Part shown: piece after piece, positions 23,001 to 33,478 of the stretch | Layout of the letters: each line of letters starts with the position of its first letter | Position numbering within the stretch: position 1 is the stretch's first letter | Assembly (NCBI RefSeq): GCF_000372725.1 | Contig: NW_005197426.1 | Coordinates: forward strand, 567,687 to 631,686 | Origin: Emiliania huxleyi CCMP1516 | Taxonomy: Eukaryota; Haptophyta; Isochrysidales; Noelaerhabdaceae | DNA length: 64,000 bases | Direction of reading: 5' to 3' | Made by a program: the position numbers and the translations under genes | Notes under the pieces: model-generated | What the model saw: the letters and a program-made list of their open reading frames with translations, nothing else | The model's database searches: none | Told to the model about the DNA's origin: nothing

Positions 23001-24061
23001 GCGACCCGTCTCGGAGCAGCCCTCGAGAAGCGTGCTCAGCGCGTCCTGGTAGAGCACGGGCGCGGTGAAATGCCGCGACCAGTGCATCGGATCGATGGCA
23101 TTCTCCTCGGCCATCGCATGCCCGGTGACGGTCGACACCCAGAGCACCTCTGGCGACTGCGGCTTCTCCTGCGCGTACAGCTGAACCGCGTAAGCGCCGA
23201 GTAGCGCCGCCAGCGGCGCCATGGCCGGAGAGTGGTCAGCGTGAGTCGCGGAGACACGCGTCACTTGAACACCAGGGGCAAGCCCCTGCAGCACCGTCGA
23301 CAATGCCCCCCACACACCAGACAGCACGGCTGCGCGAGGGCCGTTGTCGCAAGCGACAACAACGCGGCCGCGCTCGCCAGCCCTGTCGATGGCGCGGTTC
23401 GCGTCCGTGGAGGAGGCGCGAACCGCCATCATTGAGCCGCGCGTCGGGTGCTGCTCCATCAGGCGGCCGCGCTCGCAGACCAGCGCTGTCGCGCTTTCGA
23501 GTGAGAGCGCGCCGGAGATGACGGCGGAGGCAAATTCGCCCACCGAGTGGCCCAAGGTGGCGTAGAGCTCGTCCTCCTCGCGCAGGTTCGCCTTGCACAA
23601 CATGGCCAGGGCGACCTCGATGGCGAAGGTTGACAAGAGAGAGTACTGCGGCTGTTGCATCACCGCGGCGTACATGGCCTCATCGCGGGCGCCTGGATAG
23701 AGCACCTCCACCAGACGAACCGGGAGCAAATGCGCGGTGTACTCGTCGATCTTCTGCATCGTCTCGCGGAAGACTCGATCATTCTCGTACCTGTGCGTCG
23801 TCGCAGAGGGAGGCAAGCCTGAAGTCAACCCGTCAGTGTGGTGTGGGAAGGGGGGGTGGGGATGGGGGGTGAGCACAGTTGCCGGCCAAGGTTGACGCGT
23901 TGTCCACCAAGCGGCGGAAATACGATGACAACTTGACGACCAGCTTGCAGAGAGGCCTCTCCCGCAGCCGATTCGGGATCGATCAGCACGTCCCCATCCA
24001 TCACCAGCCTCCGTGATAGGGGGTAGTGGGGATGGGTGCGACCTCCGCCTCCAGCGGACAT
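1..24061 (-). CDS. Giant modular type I polyketide synthase, 5' part (3' end beyond window)
   Basis: The gene reads right to left. A short exon (start codon at 24,061 or 24,001, undecided) ends at 23,877; a second exon runs from 23,790 to somewhere near 22,780-22,850; a third starts near 22,616 after a CT-rich acceptor and stays open to base 1. KS active-site Cys codons at 21,793, 16,060, 9,007, 5,209 and 418 all lie in one frame, and I found no stop in that frame. Domain order: AT-ACP; KS-crotonase array-HCS-ACP; KS-crotonase array-HCS-HCS-ACP; KS-DH-KR-ACP; KS-DH-ER-KR-ACP; KS. Extension modules contain no AT, so extender units must come from the N-terminal AT or in trans. Very large PKS genes are known in haptophytes (Prymnesium prymnesin synthases); the product here is unknown, and nothing in the sequence shows that it is a toxin. 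The donor of the second intron is unresolved. Confidence 0.93.
1015..1210 (-). other. PKS acyl carrier protein, module 4
   Basis: DADAPLMESGLDSLGAVEL followed by LVFDYPTARQLAGYL. Confidence 0.9.
1440..2025 (-). other. PKS ketoreductase (catalytic half), module 4
   Basis: SGGTGGLGLV NADPH loop, GVWHAAGVL, and FSSIAALIGAGGQSNYAAAN with catalytic Ser, Tyr and Asn. Confidence 0.92.
2060..3020 (-). other. PKS enoylreductase, module 4
   Basis: A medium-chain reductase fold: VGLNFRDVLNVLGAYPGD, then HAGAGGVGL as the NADPH loop, ending at GTNTGKVVVRIPK. It lies between the structural half (about 3,030-3,560) and the catalytic half of the module 4 ketoreductase. It should make this module fully reducing. 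Confidence 0.9.
3620..4405 (-). other. PKS dehydratase, module 4
   Basis: HVVRGRVVVP and DLDGSLH catalytic motifs are present. Near copy of DH3 (offset 3,795). Confidence 0.9.
4470..5745 (-). other. PKS ketosynthase KS4
   Basis: Has SIDTACSSGI (Cys codon 5,209-5,211), HGTGTPLGDPIEV and NCGHAEPAAGL. The N-terminal half differs from KS2/KS3, but the C-terminal third is nearly identical to KS3 at 3,795 bp offset. Confidence 0.93.
5810..6005 (-). other. PKS acyl carrier protein, module 3
   Basis: DADAPLMEAGLDSLGAVEL followed by LVFEHPTVRQLATHL; closes the KS3-DH-KR module. Confidence 0.9.
6100..7335 (-). other. PKS ketoreductase, module 3
   Basis: A structural half (about 7,335-6,840) precedes the catalytic half with TGGLGGLGLV (NADPH loop), GVWHAAGVL, and FSSVAALLSGGGQANYSAAN, which gives the catalytic Ser, Tyr and Asn. 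It should reduce the beta-ketone for the upstream DH. Confidence 0.92.
7390..8190 (-). other. PKS dehydratase, module 3
   Basis: A double-hotdog dehydratase with HVVRGRVVFP (HxxxGxxxxP) and a DLDGSLH second-half motif (DxxxH). Both catalytic residues are present. Nearly identical to DH4. Confidence 0.9.
8272..9522 (-). other. PKS ketosynthase KS3
   Basis: Has FETACSASL (Cys codon 9,007-9,009), HGTGTPLGDPIEV and NCGHAEPAAGL. Its N-terminal two thirds copy KS2 (offset 7,053). Its C-terminal end and the following DH copy KS4-DH4 (offset 3,795), so the domain is a mosaic. Confidence 0.93.
9637..9852 (-). other. PKS acyl carrier protein, module 2
   Basis: Carries AGLDSLGAVEL and LVFDFPTLRQLEAHL, between HCS-B2 and KS3. 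Only one ACP serves the doubled HCS. Confidence 0.9.
9985..11205 (-). other. HMG-CoA synthase-like domain HCS-B2
   Basis: Second tandem HCS, a copy of B1 displaced by exactly 1,284 bp (428 codons). Catalytic Cys codon 10,870-10,872; Glu (VGTES) and His (VFHLGSGP) motifs are present, so both copies look active. It is followed by the module 2 ACP. Confidence 0.92.
11285..12486 (-). other. HMG-CoA synthase-like domain HCS-B1
   Basis: First of two tandem HCS domains. It is a near copy of HCS-A at 5,769 bp offset, with catalytic Cys codon 12,154-12,156 in ACYGG and the Glu and His motifs retained. A linker of about 25 residues (11,206-11,284) joins it to HCS-B2. Confidence 0.92.
12540..15310 (-). 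other. Crotonase array B, four segments
   Basis: A copy of array A at an offset of 5,769 bp. The four segments lie at about 14,711-15,185, 13,951-14,686, 13,346-13,921 and 12,751-13,306, with the same motifs and the same two degenerate outer segments. Substitutions cluster around 13,850-14,250, while other stretches are nearly identical to array A. Confidence 0.8.
15325..16575 (-). other. PKS ketosynthase KS2
   Basis: KS fold with FETACSASL (Cys codon 16,060-16,062), EAHGTGTPLGDPIEV near 15,630-15,670 and KANCGHAEPAAGL near 15,540. The usual D before TAC is E here. The segment is nearly identical in DNA to KS3 at an offset of 7,053 bp. At its C-terminal side it matches KS5 at base 1 better than KS3, a sign of mosaic copying. 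Confidence 0.93.
16690..16905 (-). other. PKS acyl carrier protein, module 1
   Basis: DADAPLMEAGLDSLGAVEL carries the phosphopantetheine Ser; LVFDFPTLRQLEAHL follows. It sits between HCS-A and KS2. It is almost identical to the ACP at 9,637-9,852, which lies 7,053 bp to the left. Confidence 0.9.
17050..18255 (-). other. HMG-CoA synthase-like domain HCS-A
   Basis: The domain follows the HMG-CoA synthase family from end to end: LEVYVPRHAVSA at the start, VGTESLLDRSKSVKSHLM (catalytic Glu), GIDCYHACYGGTAAL (Cys codon 17,923-17,925), WDGRWAIAVCTDVS, DFLVFHLGSGPKFV (catalytic His) and RIGVFSYGSGAAST near the end. Glu, Cys and His are all present. HCS enzymes add an acetyl-ACP-derived unit to a beta-ketone on a carrier protein, giving a branch carbon. 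In bacteria they usually act in trans; here the domain lies inside the module, just before its ACP. Confidence 0.92.
18300..21060 (-). other. Crotonase (enoyl-CoA hydratase-like) array A, four segments
   Basis: About 900 residues between KS1 and HCS-A break into four crotonase-like segments at roughly 20,480-20,950, 19,720-20,455, 19,115-19,690 and 18,520-19,075. Segment 2 is the best preserved (VAVVELNDPSRMNSFS, then IGGGVAACLHADYIVAD and ATFEHGNLVRGV). Segment 3 has TRGGGMLFPCLGTAVLAHSD and ATFGFPEIRRGALPG. Segments 1 and 4 keep only the fold pattern and lack clear oxyanion and acid motifs. In bacterial beta-branching an ECH1 dehydratase and an ECH2 decarboxylase follow HCS; segments 2 and 3 are candidates for these roles, and 1 and 4 may be structural. 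A short proline-rich linker leads to HCS-A. Confidence 0.8.
21090..22295 (-). other. PKS ketosynthase KS1
   Basis: The domain starts with YAVVGIWSCGG and ends with SSFGYSGTIAHAVLEAAP. The catalytic triad is complete: TIDTACSSSL with Cys codon 21,793-21,795, HGTGTALGDPIE near 21,385-21,415, and KASVGHLEPAAGL near 21,300. It is the most divergent KS in the window. It is followed directly by a crotonase array and HCS, so it probably builds the first beta-keto unit to be branched. Confidence 0.93.
22375..22580 (-). other. PKS acyl carrier protein, loading position
   Basis: Shortly after the third exon begins, a segment with PLMDAGLDSEAV contains the GLDS phosphopantetheine site (Ser codon 22,495-22,497), followed by a second helix region (LIFEEGSVRAIAARM). 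It is more divergent than the downstream ACPs, which have GLDSLGAVEL. Confidence 0.75.
22870..23960 (-). other. PKS N-terminal acyltransferase (AT) domain
   Basis: The domain contains the nucleophile motif GHSVGEFASA near 23,535-23,562, a following RGRLMEQ segment, and a catalytic-His region THADHSPAM. In known AT domains HAFH at this place goes with malonyl and YASH with methylmalonyl; the HADH here is closer to the malonyl type. The usual GQGxQ oxyanion motif is replaced by PPLGGQ, which is unusual. It is split by intron 1. It may load the starter, or serve the AT-less modules downstream; the sequence cannot decide. Confidence 0.85.
23791..23876 (-). other. PKS intron 1 (GT-AG, 86 nt)
   Basis: On the minus strand the intron begins GTGCTCACC at 23,876 and ends GCACAG at 23,791. 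Removing it joins the first conserved AT strand (VVIVFPPLGGQ) to the following conserved AT helix in frame, as expected for the family. Confidence 0.8.
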
Positions 24062-24240
24062 ACTTCTCCGTGGTGGTCGAGGGCGAGGGCGGGGGGCAGG
24101 TCGAGGAGGACAAGGAGGACGATGAGGAGAATGACGACCACGAGGATTACGCAGCGCCCCTGAACAGCGGCCAAAAGGGGGCCGTCAGACACAAGGCGCG
24201 CTAGCTCTTTGGAATGCGCTGAACTGCTATGCGGGTGTGA
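24062..24240. other. 5' flank of PKS gene, no gene seen
   Basis: Upstream of the PKS start candidates. No TATA box or other recognisable promoter element is evident. A further 5' exon cannot be excluded. Confidence 0.4.
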
Positions 24241-26629
24241 CGGGGTCTGAAACGAGAGGGGATGTGGGGGGGTGGAGGCGTGGGCGGAGGCGACGGCGGA
24301 GGCGGTGGCGGCGGCGACGGCGGTGGCAGCGGCGACGGCGGCGACGGCGGCGGCGAGGTCGGTGGCGGCGGCAGCGGCGGCGAGGGCGGTGGCGACAATA
24401 GCGGTGGCGAGGGTGGCGGCGGCGGCGACGGCAGCAGTGAGGGCGGCGGCAGCGAGGGGCAGGGGCGGCGGCGAGGGCGAGGGCGAGGCGGAGGGCGGCG
24501 GCGGCGAGGGCGAGGTGGAGGGCGGCGGCGGCGACAGCGAGGCGGACGGCGGCGGCGGCGTGGGTGATGCGGACGGTGATGGCGCGGCGACAGCCAGAGC
24601 GAGGACGGAGGCGGCGGCAGCGGCGGGGGCGGTGACGACGGTGGCGGCGGCGAGCGACGGCAAGGGCGGCAGCGGCGGCGGCGGGGCACGGCGAGGGTGG
24701 CGGCGGCGACGGCGGCGGCGGGGCACGGCGAGGGTGGCGTCGGCGGCGGCGGCGGTGAGGGAGGGGGCGATGGCGGCGGCGGCGGAGGGGGCGAGGGTGG
24801 GGCGGCGAGGACGACGGCGAGGGCGGCGGTGGCGACGACGGCGGCGAGAGCGGCGGCGACGGCGAGGGCAAGGGCGACGGCGACGGCGACGGCGGCGGCG
24901 GCGACAGCGGCGGCGGCGGCGGCGACGGCGCGGCAGATGGCGGCGGCGGCGACGGCGACGGCGACGGCGACGGCGGGGATGCGGTGGCGGAGGCCGCTGT
25001 ACTCGAGGCCGCCCCACCCATGGGCGGTCGACGAAATGTTCACGGCCTCGTAGCCGGTGATGCCGCAGCGGCCCGAGCAGCCGGGGTGCACCATGCGGTT
25101 GCTCGTTTGCCTCCAGTGCTGCACCTTGCCGTCGTCCCACTTGATCTTGAACTCGAACTTGCCGTCGGCACCCGTGAACTGGCCGCCGTTGTCGCGCAGC
25201 ACGTTGAGCTGCGAGTACGCGCCCGTCTCGTCGAGACCCCGCGGACCACTGCGCGACCGTCTTGCACACGCCCGCAGTCTGCTTGAGCAGCGGGTAGCAG
25301 GGTGGCGACGGCGAGGTGGGCGGCGGCGGCGGCGAGGGCGACACGGACGGCGGTGGCGGCGAGGGCGACACGGACGGCGGCGGCGGTGACGGCGATGCCG
25401 AGCTGGAGGCGGCGGCGACGGCGAGGCGGACGGCAGCGGGGGCGACGGTGAGGCGGACGGCGGTGACGGAGATGGCGAGGCGGACGGCGGCGGCGGGGAC
25501 GGCGAGGCGGAGGGAGGTGGCGGAGATGGCGAGGTCAAGGGAGGCGGCGGCGAGGGCGACGCGGACGGCGGCGGCCGCGAGGGCGAGGCCGACGGCGATG
25601 GCGGAGATGACGAGGCGGACGGCGGCGGCGGCGACGCGGACGGAGGCGGCGGCGACGGCGACGGCGACGGCGACGCGCACGGAGGCGGCGGCGGCGGCGG
25701 CGACGACGCGGACGGCGGCGGCGGAGATGGCGAGGCCGACGGCGGTGGCGGAGATGGCGATGCTGAGGGCGGCGGCGGCGACGGAGATGCTGAGGGCGGC
25801 GGCGGCGACGGCGTGGCCGACGGAGGCGGCGGCGACGGCAACGCGGACGGAGGCGGCGGCGGCGACGGCGATGCTGAGGGTGGCAGCGGCGACGGCGACG
25901 CGGACGGAGGCGGCGGCGACGGCGAGGCGGACGGAGGCGGCGGCGACGGCGAGGCGGACGGAGGCGGCGGCGACGCGGACGGAGGCGGCGGCGACGGCGA
26001 CGCGGACGGCGGCGGCGGCGACGGAGATGCTGAGGGCGGCGGCGGCGACGGCGTGGCCGACGGAGGCGGCGGCGACGGCAACGCGGACGGAGGCGGCGGC
26101 GGCGACGGCAACGCGGACGGAGGCGGCGGCGGCGACGGCAACGCGGACGGAGGCGGCGGCGACGGCGACGCGGACGGAGGCGGCGGCGGCGACGGCGATG
26201 CTGAGGGCGGCAGCGGCGACGGCGACGCGGACGGAGGCGGCGGCGACGGCGAGGCGGATGGAGGCGGCGGCGACGGCGATGCTGAGGGCGGCGGCGTCCC
26301 GACGGCGAGGCGGACGGAGGCGGCGGCGACGGCGAGGCGGACGGAGGCGGCGGCGACGGCGATGCTGAGGGCGGCGGCGGCGACGGCGATGCTGAGGGCG
26401 GCGGCGGCGACGGCGAGCCGGACGGAGGCGGCGGCGACGGCGAGGCGGACGGAGGCGGCGGCGACGCGGGGACGGAGGCGGCGGCGACGGCGACGCGGAC
26501 GGAAGCGGCGGCGACGGCGACGCGGACGGGGATGTGGCATCGCAACTGGGGCGGTGTCTGCGTCTGTTGGGGACTAGCTTGGGATGGCTGGCGGGCGGGC
26601 CTCGAGTTGACGGACGGAGAGGTCAGCAC
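24201..26629 (-). pseudogene. Proline-rich (SPSPPPP) repeat protein with one globular domain, frame broken
   Basis: Read on the minus strand, 25,300-26,540 encodes many SPSPPPPSA-type repeats like those of hydroxyproline-rich wall or extracellular glycoproteins. A globular stretch of about 75 residues follows (about 24,985-25,250) with LRDNGGQF, KFEFKIKWDDGKVQHW, RQTSNRMVHPG, GITGYEAVNI and WGGLEYSG, then more proline-rich sequence. I do not recognise the domain by name; it resembles small extracellular lectin- or fibrinogen-like modules. A Cys-containing lead-in (CYPLLKQTAGVCKTVAQW) lies in the neighbouring frame, and a G run near 25,245 would explain the shift. The repeat frame changes several times elsewhere, so this is a decayed gene or has assembly errors. 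The strand is chosen because only the minus strand gives the domain. Confidence 0.55.
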
Positions 26630-26687
26630 CTACGGGATCACGACCATGTGAAAGAGGGTCAAAAACTGCTCTGGAGATGCCTGGTAT

Positions 26688-26746
26688 ATGGGGGTACATG
26701 GGGGTACATGGGGGTACATGGGGGTACATGGGGGTACATGGGGATG
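26688..26746. repeat. 10-bp tandem repeat (GGGGGTACAT)
   Basis: Six back-to-back copies of a TACATGGGGG unit. No coding support. Confidence 0.95.
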
Positions 26747-27459
26747 AGAATATCTCGAGGAATCTCCAAATGAAGAGTGGATCAATCGTCGCAATCTCCA
26801 CCCCGCCGGCCACCCACCCACCCAACCCCGCAGCCCCCCCCCCACCCTCCCCTCGAGCCTCGCCTAAAACAGATAAAAAGAAATCGACCGCGGTGACGCG
26901 TGGCGTGGGCTGCGTCAAAATGAAGCCCGAGAGAGAGCCGACCCGAGAGAGAGAGAGGTTGAGCCAGGTCACTGCCACACCTACGGGCAGCACGCCGCGG
27001 CGTTACCGCTGCGACGAGGCCGCCGGCACACTCTCTCGTGTCCTCGGCGCTCGGACTGGAGCCGGGCAGCGATTGGCAAGCGAGTGTGTCTCGCTCTCTC
27101 GCCGGAAGAGAGTGGGGGCAATCGGGCGGGTTCGCTCGGCGTAAGGGTGGGGAACGAGCGGCAGCGGCCGCATCTCGCGGCTCCTCGATGGCAGCAGCCT
27201 CACCTGCGATCGGGAGGTGGCAGGCATTGTGAGGCCGAGAGGGGGCCAAGCCGCTCGGGCGCCAAAGCGAAGCGCATCGCATGGTGGGAGCGGAGAGGGA
27301 GCGGCGGGTTGCGTGAGCAAGAGGCGTCGCGCCGCTCGGGCGTGCAGCTCGCCGCGGCCATATGTGCGTCGATGCGGCGGGGCCAGCGCGAGTGGAACGG
27401 GAAAGGCGAGGGTTGGACCTTGTGAGTTGGTTCTTGTGAGCCCCCACGTCGAGGGGTAC

Positions 27460-27590
27460 ATGGATGAAGGGGAACGTGGGGATCTGTCAGGATTGAGTAG
27501 TTCCGGGAGGTTTCCCATATGAAGGGGAACGTGGGGTACATCTCATGTTGCTATGAAGGTTGTATAAAGGGGAACGTGGGGAACTATTTT
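27460..27590. repeat. Three spaced copies of AAGGGGAACGTGGGG
   Basis: The motif recurs near 27,467, 27,520 and 27,567 at about 50-bp spacing, just left of the assembly gap. Function unknown. Confidence 0.8.
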
Positions 27591-27754
27591 CAATCAAAAA
27601 CAGCGTCTTCAGCACAACTATTTCGAGGTCTCGCGGATCTCTCTTTCTTCGGATCTTTAGAATTGCCTCGTTCTTGGTTGGCGAGGGTTTGTGTGTATCC
27701 TGTTGTATTGTTCTGCTGATTTCTTGTGTCGCTGTGTTGTCCCTGTGGACGCAT

Positions 27755-27854
27755 NNNNNNNNNNNNNNNNNNNNNNNNNNNNNNNNNNNNNNNNNNNNNN
27801 NNNNNNNNNNNNNNNNNNNNNNNNNNNNNNNNNNNNNNNNNNNNNNNNNNNNNN
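27755..27854. other. Assembly gap (100 N)
   Basis: Exactly 100 unknown bases, the usual placeholder for a scaffold gap of unknown size. Confidence 0.99.
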
Positions 27855-28260
27855 GAGGGGGCGGAGGAGGGGGCGGAGGAGTTGGTGTCGGCCGAGGAGG
27901 CGGCGGCGGAGGCGGCGGCGGCTCTGGGCGGCGGTGTGGTGGAGCGCGACGTCTCCGGTCTGCTCGACGCCATGTTTGCAGCGCCGGAATTTGAGGAGGA
28001 GGAGCGGGCGGGTCGAGCTGACGCGGCATGATAGCATGTGTCACTGGGTACGTCACATCGCGAGATGTGGCCCGAGAGGCGGGAGTAAATAAATAACAAC
28101 GGACATCGGTCATCGCTCTAAAGGGGAAGGACCCTGAGTTGAACAGGGGTTGTGCGCCAAGCCCTCCTGCTCGGCTCCAGCGAGTAGACAAGTGTTGTCA
28201 TCAACAGAGTAGAAGGATCTGACCTCGGGGCCGATGTGACCAAGCGCTGGTAGCATGGTT
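27855..28260. other. Sequence right of gap; possible gene end
   Basis: A plus-strand frame from the gap to 28,031 encodes an acidic tail (VSGLLDAMFAAPEFEEEE) and could be the C-terminus of a gene lost in the gap. Weak support. Nothing recognisable from 28,032 to 28,260. Confidence 0.25.
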
Positions 28261-29179
28261 TTACCTCACACCCATGGTCTCGTCACAGTGTGCCGGCAGT
28301 CGCCGGGCCGTGCCGGCCGAGGGGGAGGAGCGAGGCGGAGGGGCGCGGGGCGCGACGCACCGCGCGTCGGGCAGCGCCAGCACCCAGTCCTTGATAGCTT
28401 GATTCTCGAGCCCCTCGCTCTTCCCCGCTGCTGAGGCCGGGCAAGCTGCGGACGGCCTTGCCGATCTCGTCAACCTTGAGGGGAGTGACGTCCTTGGCCG
28501 TGGCGATGACGACGATGCCCACGGTCGCCCTCGCCGCCGGCGTTGGCGCTTGGCGGGTTGGGTGCTGCGACGAGTCTACCCCTGGCGAGCTCGTATGCCC
28601 CGACTCCAAAGAAGAAAGGCGGCAGCGGAGAAAGCGACACCAACAACGAGGGGAACGGCCACAGCGGCCGTCGTGCAACGCTCGGCAAACGAGAGCAAGA
28701 GAGCGAATCGGGGAGAGCCGGAGCCCGGGGAGGACGGACAGTGGAACTCCGAGACCAGGGACTGACAAAGTGGTTGTATGTAGAGTCGTGGTGTGCAATG
28801 TCGTGTCCTCTAGCTCCGAGTAGAGGGGGCGTCCTGCAGTTAAGGGGAAACCAGTACGCGGGTCTAACCCCTCGAAGACCCGTGTTTACTTTATGGCCCC
28901 TTCCCTGCGAACGCGCACCCCCCCCTAGGGGTAGGCTGACGGTCAGGGCTCTCTTGTTGGAGTGGTGGTTGAGCCGAAAAAAAGAAATTCGTTTGGGACA
29001 ACAGTGGTGGCAGCGACCAGCGCGCCGTCCTCGGTCCTCCCAAGCTCCCATCCCTCCCTTGGGGTGTCTGTTTTCTTTATTTCTTTCTTTCCTCGCACAA
29101 CACGGGCACGAAAAAGAAGTGGGGGGCGGTAATTTAGGTCGCGCGGCCGTAGTCGTTAGTAGTCGTGTCGTCATCGTCA
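28261..29179. other. Intergenic, with a dispersed-repeat piece
   Basis: About 900 bp downstream of TRM13. The stretch 28,826-28,945 is homologous to the left part of the interspersed repeat at 42,470-42,745. Short minus-strand frames at 28,283-28,560 (such as GIVVIATAKDVTPLKVDEIG) look protein-like but match no family I know. Confidence 0.5.
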
Positions 29180-30962
<1,783 letters not shown>

Positions 30963-31254
30963 GAGAAGCGGTCAGCTCGTCCTGCGCTCGGTCGCTGGCG
31001 ACGCCTGAGGGTCGGAAAAAGAATTCGCACGAGTTTGTTCTTCTTTTTCAAGAACCTGCTCGTGCAGGTGTGGACCCTGTCCTCCTCCCCTATCCCTCGT
31101 TTGCTTGTCTGCTTCTTTTTCAAGATCGCCCAAGATCGGGACCATGTCCTTCTCCAAAGAAAGAAATCAAAGTTTGGCCGCGCGCCGGCGAGGCGAGCCG
31201 CCAACAGCAAATAGGCCGAAAGCTAAGAAGCACGGCGGGCACGCACGCTCCCTC

Positions 31255-33024
31255 TCACGACGGGATCGCGAGCTCGCCCTTGGACATGGCCAGCAGGCGG
31301 TCAAAGACCAGCGCCGGCTGGTCGCGCAGCCCCGAGTGCTGGAACTCGTTTGTGATCCAGAGCGAGGCGCGGTCGCCGAGCAGCGCGCCCGTCGCCTCCG
31401 AGAAAGCGCGCTCCACGTAGATGTCCTCGAACGAGACGAGCGCCGCCACCTTTGCGCCCCCGCGGCCGAGCGCCACTGCGTCGTAGAGCGGCCCCCAGTC
31501 CTCCTTGGCGGCGAGCAGCTCCGCGGCCGGCTTCAGCGGCCGCAGCCAGGCGTAGTCGTCGCCCATCCACGAGTAGACCATCTCGCCCGTCAGCTGCACG
31601 GGCGGCGAGCCGGGCTCGAGCCGCGTGGTGTAGTCCCACCCCTCGCCGAGCGACGCCTGCACCCGCTCCGCCGCCCAGCCGCTCGGCCCGCCCAGCCGGC
31701 CGCACTCGCCGCCGCCGCCGCCGCCGCCCCCGTCGCAGTAGATTGCCTCGTGCAGCAGCCAGTAGATCGGGTTCGTCTCGAAGTGCTGCTGCGCCGCCTC
31801 CACCTCGAGCAAAAAGAGGTCGGGCAAGGAAGAGGTCGCCTACAAGAGGAGGCTGCGAGAAGGCTCCAGGAGGGGCCCTACACGCCCGAGCAGCGGTCAG
31901 CTGGGCTCGCGTCGGGCAGCCCGTCGGCGGAGGGAGGCCGCGCCAGCTCGAGCAGGTCGTGCAGCGCCTCGAAGCCGGAGGCGGAGCCGAGCAGCAGGCC
32001 GAGCTGCAGGAAGCGGCGCGCCGTGAGCGTCCCGCCGCGCGGGAGGGGAGCGGGCGCGGCGTGCAGCCCGGCGACGAGCGAGCGGACCTAGACACTTCCT
32101 AGACACTTCCTAGACACTTCCTAGCGTGCAGCCCGGCGACGAGCGAGCGGACCAGCTCGACGTCCTGCGGGTAGCGCTGGTAGAAGCGCCGGTTCCGCTC
32201 CTGGCGGCAGGGGCGAGGCGAGGGCCGTGACCCGAGAGGGAGCGAGGCCGCCGGCCTCGGGGGTCGGCCTCATATCCATATTATATTTAGCCTCGCTACT
32301 CCCCATGTCTCCCCATATCTCCCCATATCTCGCCTCGGGGGTCGCCTCGCCGCACCTCCATCCGCTTGTACGTCGCCGCGTACACCTCGTCGGCAGTCCG
32401 GCCGACGGGCGCGAGCCCAAAGGTGAAGAGGGCGCGCTCGATCGCGTCGGGGAAGAGGGAGAGGTAGGTGAGGATGCAGAAGCCGCCAAAGGACTGGCCG
32501 AGCAGGCTGAGCTTCTTGCCGCCGCAGAGGGCCTCACGCACAACCTCGCAGTCGCGGACGATGGAGTCGGCCCGAAAGTGCTCGAGGTAGCCGGCCTGCG
32601 CCTGCGGGCCGCCCGGCAGCGCGAGCAGCTGCTTGGCGGTCACGGGCGTCGACCGGCCGGTCCCGCGCTGGTCGAGGAGGAGGACGCGGTGCGTTGCGAG
32701 AGCCGACTTGTCCCAGCCAGAGGCGGGGAAGGCTGGCCGCTTGGACGGGAAGCCCGGCCCGCCCTGGAGGTAGAGCAGGCACGGAAGGTCGTCGGCTGCC
32801 TTGGACGCGGCGACGAGCTCGCGCACGAAAAGCGAGAGCGAGCCGCCGTCAGGCTTGCTGTGGTCGAGAGGAACGGAGAGGAAGTGCTCGGTCACCTTGA
32901 CGTCGCCAGGAAGCGTGGTGGCCGACATGGTGGTGAGCAGGCGGGCGACCGTTGGGCGGGCAAGCAGCGAGGACGAGCGCATGTCGGTGGTGGGCGCCGA
33001 GCTGGAGCGACCGGCGAGCGTCAC
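31255..33024 (-). CDS. Proline iminopeptidase-like alpha/beta hydrolase (family S33)
   Basis: The family releases N-terminal proline from peptides. Exons: 33,024-32,356, 32,200-32,153, 32,087-31,911 and 31,839-31,255, giving about 492 residues. Seen: QGGPGF oxyanion motif (the HGGPG box), DQRGTGRS, nucleophile elbow GQSFGGF, a helical cap with RNRRFYQRYPQD, LTARRFLQLGLLLG, TNPIYWLLHEAIYC, and a C-terminal Asp/His region (FEDIYVE, NEFQHSGLRD). The second intron (32,088-32,152, 65 nt) must be spliced to keep the frame. The last intron appears to be GC-AG. The first 30 or so residues are Ser/Arg-rich and could target an organelle; inner Met codons are alternatives. Confidence 0.88.
32088..32152 (-). 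other. Introner-like intron with 29-bp exon duplication
   Basis: The intron holds a 29-bp copy of the exon sequence that follows it (copies 32,060-32,088 and 32,125-32,153), separated by three copies of an 11-bp unit (TAGACACTTCC on the plus strand, 32,089-32,124). GT comes from the duplicated exon and the AG from the CTAG end of the insert. Confidence 0.85.
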
Positions 33025-33049
33025 CAGGTGGGCGGCGCTGGGCGGCGCT

Positions 33050-33130
33050 CAGAAAAGAATTTTAAAATCCTCGCACAACCTGGGCACGGGACTGGCGCGC
33101 ACTGGCACTAACACAGGTACACCAGAAAAG
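33050..33130 (+). repeat. Dispersed SINE-like repeat, 3' end copy
   Basis: 33,066-33,123 matches the right end of the element at 42,470-42,745 (inverted there): CTCGCACAAC, GGGACTGGCGCGCACTGGC, then an A-rich tail AGAAAAGAAGAAT. It lies just upstream of the hydrolase gene. Confidence 0.8.
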
Positions 33131-33478
33131 AAGAATCCACTCCCTACGCGGGCCCGAAATCGCACAGACTCACACTGCGCGGTAATAATCAGGGTTACAG
33201 GGAGGGGCATTGATTGTGTCGCCTATCAACAAGAACTAATCCACATCCTCTGCGTGGGCCCGTGGGGTCCGTGGAAAGAGAGGGCAGACCGCGTTTGTTT
33301 TGTGGCGGTGGCGGCGGCGGTCGGTCGCGCAGCACATCCACATCCGTGCCCGACTCCGCTAGTCCTTCAGGATCTGACGAATGGAGACGCTGTGGGCGCA
33401 AGAGACGCTGAAGGGCCTCGCTGTGAACCTTAGAGACCACAGAACCCTCCTTTTCGCTCATCGCAGACACGCTGGACT
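33131..33478. other. Intergenic, nothing recognised
   Basis: About 350 bp between divergent genes (hydrolase minus, secreted protein plus). It may hold both promoters, but no clear element is visible. Confidence 0.4.

Noticed and set aside
1-24061. Identity of the PKS with a known toxin synthase
   Set aside because: The domain order, with two HCS cassettes at the start, does not let me match it to a named synthase, and the product cannot be inferred from a partial gene.
24262-26577. Plus-strand frames rich in GGGDGDADG across the repeat block
   Set aside because: Reverse complements of the proline-rich repeat. Only the minus strand contains a non-repetitive domain.
28283-28798. Minus-strand frame with GIVVIATAKDVTPLKVDEIG
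   Set aside because: One short protein-like stretch without a family match or a consistent exon structure; too weak to call a gene.
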